The notes under the pieces were generated by a model that was not told the DNA's origin, did not search any database, and was given only the letters and a program-made list of their open reading frames with translations. DNA of 14,101 nucleotides from Dehalococcoidia bacterium (GTDB taxonomy: Bacteria > Chloroflexota > Dehalococcoidia > UBA2979). A program made the translations under genes and the position numbers. The stretch covers positions 1 through 14,101 of the forward strand of contig JALOAM010000078.1 in NCBI GenBank assembly GCA_023228765.1. Direction: 5' to 3'. The first letter of the stretch is position 1, and every line of letters starts with the position of its first letter. Below are positions 1 to 5,862 of this stretch, in pieces.

Positions 1-527
1 AACGCCGAGGTCGGGCGGGGAGGCGCGGCGCGCACCTCGTCGGCGGATGTGATCGGGCGGGGCTCGGTGACGAGGCCCTCGATCGAGCGCACCTCGTCCG
101 TCGCGATCGGCGAGGCCGCCGGCGTCACGGTGTTGGGTGGCTGGGTCGCGGCGACCTCGGCGCTCGTGTCCGACGCGCGACCACCGTCGAGGGCGGCCCA
201 CAGCGCGAGGCCGAGCACGACCAGTCCGGCTGCCGCGCCCGCGATCTTCAGGGGCGCGAGCCAGAGCGGCGCACGCCTCGGAGTTGCGGGGAGAGCCTCC
301 CCGGGCTGTCCCTCCCACCGCGCGAGGGTGGTGCGGTCGCTGACCTCGAGCTTCGCGAACATGCTGGAGAGGTGGGACTTCACCGTGTGGACCGAGACGC
401 CGAGGCTCTCAGCGATCTCGGCGTTCGAGGCGCCCTCGCGGAGGGCCGCCAGCACACGCCATTCCGCGGGCGTGAGGACGTCAGGGTGGGGCGGACGGCC
501 TCGGCGGTGTCGACGGAACACGTTCAT
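1..527 (-). CDS. Membrane-tethered LuxR-type HTH regulator (3'-truncated by window edge)
   Basis: Reading the minus strand from ATG at 527-525 gives 175 open codons running off the left edge, so the C-terminus is missing. Residues about 17-72 are a LuxR/GerE helix-turn-helix: L-T-P-A-E-W-R-V-L opens it, then A-S-N-A-E-I-A-E-S-L and the recognition helix V-S-V-H-T-V-K-S-H-L, ending with K-L-E-V-S-D-R-T. Residues about 89-113 form one hydrophobic helix. The remaining visible part (114-175) is Ala/Pro/Thr-rich, has no recognisable domain, and would lie outside the cytoplasm. Most LuxR-family proteins carry the HTH at the C-terminus. Here it is N-terminal and cytoplasmic, as in ToxR/CadC-like one-component membrane regulators, although those have a different HTH type. 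The gene is divergent from the M23 peptidase gene, with a palindrome just upstream of its start. Target and signal are unknown; regulation of the neighbouring peptidase is inference. Confidence 0.85.
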   Translation of the reverse strand, partial: MNVFRRHRRGRPPHPDVLTPAEWRVLAALREGASNAEIAESLGVSVHTVKSHLSSMFAKLEVSDRTTLARWEGQPGEALPATPRRAPLWLAPLKIAGAAAGLVVLGLALWAALDGGRASDTSAEVAATQPPNTVTPAASPIATDEVRSIEGLVTEPRPITSADEVRAAPPRPTSA

Positions 528-542
528 CTCGGACAGGCTACG

Positions 543-580
543 GACGCACGAGGTGAATTACCTCATACCTCGCGTGCGTC
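543..580. promoter_or_regulatory. Bulged palindrome upstream of the LuxR-type gene (candidate operator or leader hairpin)
   Basis: Left arm 543-554 (gacgcacgaggt) pairs fully with right arm 567-580 (acctcgcgtgcgtc), apart from a 2-nt bulge in the right arm. The 12-nt spacer is unusually A/T-rich for this DNA and, with the end of the left arm, contains a smaller palindrome, aggt-gaatt-acct (551-563). The element lies 16 nt upstream of the LuxR-type start codon and about 200 nt upstream of the peptidase start. It could be a dimeric regulator site or a hairpin in the 5' leader of the minus-strand mRNA. Symmetry is seen directly; function is inferred. Confidence 0.45.
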
Positions 581-609
581 ATCGCAGTGCGCCCGCCTAC
601 CCGGAGCAG

Positions 610-656
610 ACCCTCACCCCAACCCTCTCCCGCTTCGCGGGCGACGGGGTCAGAGG
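610..656. repeat. Degenerate REP-like inverted repeat
   Basis: The stretch 610-620 (accctcacccc) is imperfectly complementary to 646-656 (ggggtcagagg). Between them is aaccctctcccgc and a small perfect hairpin, cccgc-ttc-gcggg, at 629-641. The ctcaccccaaccctctccc style of sequence resembles dispersed intergenic REP-type palindromes seen in many GC-rich genomes. Only one copy is in this window, so dispersal cannot be shown. The rest of the 528-776 intergenic region shows no gene. A weak -10-like taccat at 711-716 is the only promoter hint for the peptidase gene. Confidence 0.4.
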
Positions 657-776
657 CGGAGGAGGGGACGGACGACGAGGATCGCGCAGGGTCGTTCGGT
701 GGGGGCGCGATACCATCGAGGCCGGGTCGGTCGCGCTCGACAGGGACACATGGGACACGGGCTTCGGTCTGTTCGG

Positions 777-1778
777 ATGACACGCCGGGCGGTGCTGCTG
801 CGCGCCCTGCGAGGCGCGGCGGGGGGGGCTCTCGCGCTGCCGCTGGCCGCGTGCGGGGTGCTCCGCGCAGAGGATGACGGGCTCACGCTGCTCGGCACGG
901 CGACGCCCTCGCCGAGTGCGGTCGTGCCGACGGCGACGCCCTCCCCGACCCCGGTGGTCCCCGCAGCACCGCCCGAGGTCACGCTGGAGCCACCACAGCT
1001 CGGGCAGGGAGAGACGGCCGTGCTGACCGTCCGGCAACCGGAGGCCGCGGGCGGGAACGTTCGGCTCCTCGGGCAGCGCATCCCGCTGATCCGCGAAGGC
1101 GGCGGACTGCTCTGGTGCGTCGCCGGCGCGGGACTCCTCGAGGCGATCGGGCCGTCGAGCGCAGCGATCGAGACGCGGGACGCCCTCGGCCATGTACTGT
1201 CGGAGGTCACACACCCCTTCGAGGTGGTCGCCGTGGCCCGGCCGGTGGACTACCTGGTGACCACCCCCGAGGTGGCCGCGGTGCTCACGCCGGAGGCGGC
1301 GGAGATCGAGGCCGCGCTGCGCGAGTACGAGCAGTTCAACTCGTTCGCGGCGCGCCCTCGGTGGAACGGGACGCTGATCCTGCCGGTGGAGGGCGCGATC
1401 CAGACCACGGCGTTCGGGCAGGGTCGCTCGGTCAACGGCGGGCCGGTGACCGGGCAGCACGGCGGCGTGGACCTCGCACAGGACCAGGGGACGCCGATCC
1501 ACGCGGCGGCGGCGGGTCGCGTCGCGTGGACGGGGGAGATGCCGATCCGCGGGAACTCCGTCCTCCTGGACCACGGGGCCGGCGTCGTGACGGGCTACCA
1601 CCACCTGCAGGAGTGGGACGTGGCGGTCGGGCAGATGGTCGCGGTGGGACAGGTGATCGCGAAGATGGGCTCCACGGGCTTCTCGACCGGGCCGCACCTG
1701 CACTGGGAGATGACCATCTACGGCGTCAACGTGGACCCGATGACCTGGGTCTCCCACGTGTTCCGCCCGAGGACCTAG
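777..1778 (+). CDS. M23-family (LytM-type) metallopeptidase lipoprotein
   Basis: 333 residues; probable peptidoglycan endopeptidase, or its inactive relative, anchored at the outer face of the membrane. Residues 1-26 are a signal peptide with an early Arg pair (T-R-R-A-V-L-L-R) and lipobox L-A-A-C with Cys26; the Arg pair makes Tat export possible. A Thr/Pro/Ser linker (41-66, two TATPSP units) leads to an Ig-like region (about 68-152), then a helical segment (170-190). The M23 domain is about 197-325, with zinc ligands H228 and D232 (H-x3-D), H-x-H at H307/H309, and the additional active-site His in Y-H-H-L (H276). All expected metal and catalytic residues are present, so it should be active. 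The frame stays open far upstream, but ATG 777 places the signal peptide at the N-terminus. An in-frame ATG at 750 is an alternative with a weak aggg ahead of it. Neither start has a convincing Shine-Dalgarno. Confidence 0.9.
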   Translation: MTRRAVLLRALRGAAGGALALPLAACGVLRAEDDGLTLLGTATPSPSAVVPTATPSPTPVVPAAPPEVTLEPPQLGQGETAVLTVRQPEAAGGNVRLLGQRIPLIREGGGLLWCVAGAGLLEAIGPSSAAIETRDALGHVLSEVTHPFEVVAVARPVDYLVTTPEVAAVLTPEAAEIEAALREYEQFNSFAARPRWNGTLILPVEGAIQTTAFGQGRSVNGGPVTGQHGGVDLAQDQGTPIHAAAAGRVAWTGEMPIRGNSVLLDHGAGVVTGYHHLQEWDVAVGQMVAVGQVIAKMGSTGFSTGPHLHWEMTIYGVNVDPMTWVSHVFRPRT

Positions 1779-1799
1779 CTCAGCGATCGCCCTCGGACG

Positions 1800-3347
1800 C
1801 TAGCGCTCATCGACCTCGATCCGTTCGAGGGGTGCGACGGCGGGGCCGTGGAGGACGGCGCCGTCCCGCGAGAACGACGAGCCGTGGCAACGGCAGTCCC
1901 ACGTCCGCATCGCGGAGTTCCAACCGAGGAGGCACCCCATGTGCGTGCAGATGGCGGAGACGACGTGCAGCGTGCCGTCCTCGTCGCGGCTGACCGCGGC
2001 GCGCTCCCCGTTCACCTCGCCGACGGCGGCCTCGCCCGGCCGGACGGTGGCGACGTCGAGGAGCCGGCCGGGCGCATAGCGTGAGGCGAGGCCCGTCGCG
2101 CTCTCGATGACCTCCTCCACGGTCTTGCCGGCAGCCTCCTTCAGGTGGAGACGCCCCGGGTCGAAGAGCTCGGCGATGCCGCTCCGTGGCTGTTCGAGGA
2201 TGGCGTCGGCGAGGATCTGGCCGGCGACGTGGCCGTTCGTGATGCCCCAGGCGCTGAACCCAGTCGCGATCGAGATGTGTTTGCTGGTCGGGAGGAGCGG
2301 GCCGACCATCGGCAGGCCGTCGACGGAGTCGTAGTCCTCGTTCGTCCAGCGGTACTCGACGCTGCGGACCGGGAAGCGCCCGCGGACCTCCGCCTCCATC
2401 TCCTCGAACATGGCTGCGGTGTCCGTGCCCGCGCCGGGCGTGTATGACGCGCCGAGGAACACGAGCCAGGCGCCGCGTTCGTCCTCGAACGATCGAAGCG
2501 AGCGCGTCGGGGAGTCGGCGGAGATGAACATGCCGTCGAGGGGTGGCCCGTCCAGCAGCGCGGCGATCACGGCATGCGCGCGGGGCTTCGTGCGCGCGAA
2601 GTAGAGGCCGCGGTCCATGATCGGCAGGTGCGTCGCGAGGATGACCTTGCGCGCGGTGACGGTGTGCTGGGCGCTGGTGCTGTGATCCGTTCCGACGACG
2701 CAGGGCTCGCCTTCCTCGATACGCTCGATGCGCGTGTCCTCGAAGACGTGACCGCCGCCTTCCACCACGCGCCGCGCGAGGCCGGAGGTGTAGGCATACG
2801 GGTCGAACTGGCCCTGCGCGTCGAAGGCGACGGCACCCACCGCCGCGTCAGGCAATGGAACATCCGAGGTGAACCGCGCGGGCAGTCCAGCCTCGGTCGC
2901 GGCGTCGACCTCCTGGTGGAGCGCCGGCAACTTGCCTTGGTCGGTCGTGTAGACGTAGGCCGTGCGCGGTTCGAAGTGGGCGTCGAGGTCGGGGGACCAG
3001 CGTTCGATCGCGCGTACGGCCTCCTGGTTCGCGTCGGCGTAGAGGCGGGCCGCCTCGGCGCCGTAGGCCGTGCGGAGGTCGTGATACTTCAGCGCGTGCT
3101 GCGAGGTCACCTTCGCCGTGGAGCGCCCGGTCACTTGCCGCCCCACGCGGCGCGCCTCCAGCACCGTGACGTCGAGGCCGGCCTCCGACAGGAGTCGCGC
3201 GGCGGTCAGTCCGACGATCCCGCCGCCGACGATGGCAACGTCCGTCTCCAGGTCGTGGTCGAGTGCGGGGTATGCAGTGCCGCGGTCGGTTGCCGTCCAG
3301 AGGGCGGATGGCTCGAGCGGCTCGGAGGCAGGGTCACGGGTAGCCAT
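1800..3347 (-). CDS. FAD-dependent oxidoreductase (DAO family) with C-terminal Rieske [2Fe-2S] domain
   Basis: 515 residues, no signal peptide, so probably cytoplasmic. Residues 36-53 are the dinucleotide-binding motif (V-A-I-V-G-G-G-I-V-G-L) of the glycine oxidase/D-amino-acid oxidase-like fold, followed by E64 that typically contacts the FAD ribose. The catalytic part extends to about 400, with T-G-F-S-A-W-G-I-T near 362-370 closing the FAD site. Residues about 428-512 are a Rieske domain: C467-x-H469 and C485-x2-H488 as cluster ligands, with C472 and C487 placed for the usual disulfide. The layout matches the family typified by Bacillus YhfW. The substrate is unknown; electrons likely pass from an amine-type substrate through FAD to the cluster. 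The gene ends 21 nt from the convergent peptidase gene and stands alone. The start is chosen from the family-like N-terminus; I see no Shine-Dalgarno in front of it. Confidence 0.93.
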   Translation of the reverse strand: MATRDPASEPLEPSALWTATDRGTAYPALDHDLETDVAIVGGGIVGLTAARLLSEAGLDVTVLEARRVGRQVTGRSTAKVTSQHALKYHDLRTAYGAEAARLYADANQEAVRAIERWSPDLDAHFEPRTAYVYTTDQGKLPALHQEVDAATEAGLPARFTSDVPLPDAAVGAVAFDAQGQFDPYAYTSGLARRVVEGGGHVFEDTRIERIEEGEPCVVGTDHSTSAQHTVTARKVILATHLPIMDRGLYFARTKPRAHAVIAALLDGPPLDGMFISADSPTRSLRSFEDERGAWLVFLGASYTPGAGTDTAAMFEEMEAEVRGRFPVRSVEYRWTNEDYDSVDGLPMVGPLLPTSKHISIATGFSAWGITNGHVAGQILADAILEQPRSGIAELFDPGRLHLKEAAGKTVEEVIESATGLASRYAPGRLLDVATVRPGEAAVGEVNGERAAVSRDEDGTLHVVSAICTHMGCLLGWNSAMRTWDCRCHGSSFSRDGAVLHGPAVAPLERIEVDER

Positions 3348-3465
3348 GAGGCGAACCGTAGGGAGCGCTTCATCGAGAAGCCGTTCCGCGCCTCCCTCGC
3401 CTGCGACCGAAACCGCGTCAGCACTGGTGTCGGGCGAGTGATGGGCGGTCGGCCCTCGTCGGAAT

Positions 3466-3474
3466 TGCTACACT
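3466..3474 (+). promoter_or_regulatory. Candidate extended -10 promoter of the plus-strand MoxR operon
   Basis: TGCTACACT fits an extended -10 (TGn followed by a TANNNT hexamer). It sits in a locally A/T-richer spot and would start transcription near 3480, about 110 nt before the MoxR start codon. No good -35 hexamer lies 16-18 nt upstream. The octamer tacactcg also occurs upstream of the other MoxR operon. Confidence 0.3.
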
Positions 3475-3582
3475 CGAAGGGAAGTAGGGGTGCGGCGGAA
3501 CCCCGGTCAGTCTCCCACCTCTTCAGCACAGCATCCCGTAACGGACGGCCCTCGGGCGGGGGTGGTCTGGCTGTCAGTCTGC

Positions 3583-3586
3583 GGAG
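3583..3586 (+). promoter_or_regulatory. Shine-Dalgarno that fixes the MoxR start at 3592
   Basis: GGAG lies 5 nt before ATG 3592. This supports that start over the more upstream in-frame GTG at 3490, whose extra 34 residues do not resemble MoxR proteins. Confidence 0.7.
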
Positions 3587-3591
3587 ACCTC

Positions 3592-4548
3592 ATGGAAGAT
3601 CCCCGGATCGTCGCCGAGCGAGTGCTCGCGAACGTCGAGCGCGTGATCATCGGCAAGAACGCCGAGGCGAGGGTCGCCCTCGTCACCCTGCTGTGTCGTG
3701 GCCACCTGCTGATCGAGGACGTCCCCGGCGTGGGCAAGACCATGCTCGCGCGCGCCCTCGCGGTGTCCACGGGATGCCGGTTCTCCCGCATCCAGTTCAC
3801 GCCGGACCTGCTGCCGACCGACGTCACCGGCGTCTCGGTCTACCAGCAGAGCACGGGCGAGTTCTCCTTCCGCCCCGGCCCGATCATGGCCGAGATCGTC
3901 CTCGCCGACGAGGTGAACCGCGCGACCCCGAAGACGCAGTCCGCGCTCCTCGAAGCGATGGAAGAGCACCAGGTCACGGTGGACGGCATCACCCACCGCC
4001 TGCCCTCGCCGCACATGGTGATGGCGACCCAGAACCCCATCGAGTACGAAGGCACGTTCCCGCTGCCGGAGGCGCAGCTGGACCGCTTCCTGATGCGCAT
4101 CCACCTCGGCTACCCGTCACCCACGGATGAGGTGCTGATCATGGACGCGCAGCAGTCGCGCCACCCGATCGACACGCTGGACCAGGTGGTCACGCCCGCC
4201 GAGATCACGGAACTCCAGGACGAGGTGGGCAAGATCTACGTCGACCCGCTGATCAAGCAGTACATCGTGAGCCTGGCGAACGCGACGCGTGACCACGACG
4301 CCGCCTACCTCGGCGCATCGCCTCGAGGATCGCTGGGCCTCATGCGGGCGTCCCAGGCGTTCGCGATGCTGGACGGGCGCGACTTCGTGCAGCCGGACGA
4401 CGTGAAGGCGCTCGCGTACCCGGTGCTCGGCCACCGTGTGATCGTGAGCCCGAGCGCGCGCGTGCGCGACATCGACAGCGCCCAGATCGTGGAAGAGGTC
4501 CTGCAGCGCGTCGCCGTTCCCGGCGTCCGCGCGCGAGGCGGAGCGTAG
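3592..4548 (+). CDS. MoxR-family AAA+ ATPase (first copy)
   Basis: 318 residues, the usual length for the family, cytoplasmic. Walker A is E-D-V-P-G-V-G-K-T (42-50), Walker B I-V-L-A-D-E (102-107), sensor 1 A-T-Q-N-P (145-149). The family-specific stretches F-T-P-D-L-L-P-T-D-V-T-G (69-80) and P-L-P-E-A-Q-L-D-R-F (157-166) are intact, and G-A-S-P-R (241-245) carries the sensor 2 Arg. MoxR ATPases are thought to act as chaperone-like remodelers of VWA-containing partners. The next gene, a DUF58 protein, starts 3 nt after this stop, which is the standard pairing. It differs from the second MoxR of the window in Walker A (GVGKT here, GLAKT there), so the two are not a recent duplication. Confidence 0.95.
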   Translation: MEDPRIVAERVLANVERVIIGKNAEARVALVTLLCRGHLLIEDVPGVGKTMLARALAVSTGCRFSRIQFTPDLLPTDVTGVSVYQQSTGEFSFRPGPIMAEIVLADEVNRATPKTQSALLEAMEEHQVTVDGITHRLPSPHMVMATQNPIEYEGTFPLPEAQLDRFLMRIHLGYPSPTDEVLIMDAQQSRHPIDTLDQVVTPAEITELQDEVGKIYVDPLIKQYIVSLANATRDHDAAYLGASPRGSLGLMRASQAFAMLDGRDFVQPDDVKALAYPVLGHRVIVSPSARVRDIDSAQIVEEVLQRVAVPGVRARGGA

Positions 4549-4551
4549 GCC

Positions 4552-5862
4552 GTGTCCCGCCCCACCCCCGTCGGGACGCCCTCGACCGATCGAGGCAGCG
4601 CGTGGGCCTGGATGCGCAGCCACGTGAACGTGACCGTGACGGCGTTCGTCGCGGTGCTCTGCATCGTGGTCGGGTTCGCCACCGGGTTCTGGCTGCTGTT
4701 CCGGCTCGCCTACGTGATCCTCATCGCGATCCCCCTCGCGTGGTTCTGGACGCGCGAGATGGCGAAGGGCCTGGACGTCGAGGTGCGTCGCACCGACCAG
4801 CGGGTCACGCAGGGACAGCCGATCGAAGGCAGCGTGTGGATCCGCTCGCGCTCACTGCTGCCGAAGGTGTGGCTGGAGGTCGATGACCCCTCGACGCTGC
4901 CGGGGCACGCCGCGCGCCGCGTGCTGACGCTCCCCGCCCGCGGCGCGGCGTCGTGGTCCTACCGCACGAGGACGCGGCTGCGCGGGGTGTACGAGGTGGG
5001 CCCGCTGCGCGTGACGGCGCGCGACCCCTTCGGGTTCTTCCGCGTGACCCGGACGTTCGGCTCGACGGCGACCGTCCTCGTCTACCCGAGCGCGCCGGAG
5101 CTGCCGAACTTCTACGTCCCCCCGGCGAACCTCCCCGGCGAGGGACGCATCCGCCGACGCACGCACAACATCACCCCGAACGTTGCCGGGCTGCGGCCGT
5201 ACGCGCCGGGCGACTCCTACAACCGCATCCACTGGCCCACCACGGCGCGCCTTGGTCAGCCGATCGTGAAGCAGTTCGAGCTCGACCCCGCGTCCGACAT
5301 CTGGATCGTCGTGGACCTCCAGCGAAGCGTGCACGTCGGCGAGGGGGAGGAGTCGACGGAGGAGATGGCGGTCTCCGTCGCCGCCTCGGTCTGCCGCTAC
5401 TTCATCCAGCAGAACCGCTCCGTGGGGCTCATCACCTTCGGGCAGCGCCTGAGGATCGACGAGCCGGACCGCGGCCAGAACCACTACACGCGCATGCTGG
5501 AAACGCTCGCCCTCGCGCGGGCGGTCGGCGACGCGCCGATCTCCAACCTGCTGTTCGAGGAGTCCCGGCGCTTCGGCCGCCACACGACCGTGCTCGTGAT
5601 CACCCCGTCTACCGAGGAGTCGTGGCCGCTGAGCCTGATCTCGCTCGCCAGTCGCGGGGTGAAGGTCGCCGCGATCCTCGTCGAAGCGAATACGTTCGGC
5701 GACGCCCCGAGTCCCCTCGATGTCTACGGGACGCTGGCCTCGGGCGGCGTACACACGCTCACCGTGAAGCGCCGCGACGACCTCGGGCGGGTGCTCTCCG
5801 CGGGGATGGAGGACGCCCCCGCCCGGGGTGGCCTGCCACGCACCGCGAGGGGAGGCGCCTGA
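4552..5862 (+). CDS. DUF58 membrane protein (MoxR partner, plus operon)
   Basis: 436 residues from GTG 4552, with GGAG at 4540-4543, 8 nt upstream. Two membrane helices (about 28-46 and 48-66) form a hairpin, followed by a beta-rich region (75-180) typical of long DUF58 proteins. The DUF58 signature R-P-Y-A-P-G-D-S-Y-N-R-I-H-W is at 215-228, and a VWA-like fold starts with I-W-I-V-V-D-L-Q-R-S at 250-259. In that fold the metal-site motif D-x-S-x-S reads D255-x-Q257-x-S259, so the MIDAS is degenerate. The C-terminus after about 420 is short, Gly/Arg-rich and unremarkable. The gene sits between MoxR and the transglutaminase-fold gene, and its stop overlaps the next start by one base (tgatg). 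Its biochemical activity is unknown; adaptor between ATPase and membrane effector is inference. Confidence 0.92.
   Translation: MSRPTPVGTPSTDRGSAWAWMRSHVNVTVTAFVAVLCIVVGFATGFWLLFRLAYVILIAIPLAWFWTREMAKGLDVEVRRTDQRVTQGQPIEGSVWIRSRSLLPKVWLEVDDPSTLPGHAARRVLTLPARGAASWSYRTRTRLRGVYEVGPLRVTARDPFGFFRVTRTFGSTATVLVYPSAPELPNFYVPPANLPGEGRIRRRTHNITPNVAGLRPYAPGDSYNRIHWPTTARLGQPIVKQFELDPASDIWIVVDLQRSVHVGEGEESTEEMAVSVAASVCRYFIQQNRSVGLITFGQRLRIDEPDRGQNHYTRMLETLALARAVGDAPISNLLFEESRRFGRHTTVLVITPSTEESWPLSLISLASRGVKVAAILVEANTFGDAPSPLDVYGTLASGGVHTLTVKRRDDLGRVLSAGMEDAPARGGLPRTARGGA
5851..5855 (+). promoter_or_regulatory. Shine-Dalgarno that fixes the transglutaminase-fold start at 5862
   Basis: GGAGG lies 6 nt before ATG 5862, inside the end of the DUF58 gene. 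The frame is open for about 300 codons further upstream, but that part is the out-of-frame shadow of the DUF58 gene. Confidence 0.8.

Larger units (their letters stand above)
3348..3591. other. Divergent intergenic region between oxidoreductase and MoxR operon
   Basis: This 244-nt spacer separates two divergently transcribed units and should hold both promoters. The clearest element is an extended -10-like sequence on the plus strand at 3466-3474. No convincing -35 box, operator palindrome or small gene was found. The MoxR frame is open back to GTG 3490, but the stretch 3490-3591 encodes no family-like sequence. Confidence 0.5.

Noticed and set aside
372..776. In-frame upstream extension of the M23 peptidase gene
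   Set aside because: The frame is open, but the translation is Arg/Gly-rich, runs antisense through the LuxR-type HTH gene and would bury the signal peptide and lipobox.
897..943. Repeated acggcgacgccctc, 33 nt apart, considered as a repeat array or regulatory repeat
   Set aside because: Only two copies, in frame within the Thr/Pro linker; explained by coding the TATPSP units.
597..1757. 386-codon open frame on the minus strand opposite the M23 gene
   Set aside because: Arg/His/Asp-rich antisense translation typical of GC-rich shadows; the plus strand encodes a complete M23 domain with signal peptide.
1779..1799. Possible bidirectional terminator between the M23 and oxidoreductase genes
   Set aside because: The 21-nt gap shows no convincing stem-loop or T-tract.
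2574..4130. 518-codon plus-strand frame spanning the oxidoreductase antisense and the MoxR gene
   Set aside because: Shadow of two real genes in other frames; no domain seen.
4953..5861. Open frame preceding and continuous with the transglutaminase-fold gene
   Set aside because: It lies in another frame of the clear DUF58 gene, has Arg/Pro-rich shadow composition, and ATG 5862 has a strong Shine-Dalgarno.
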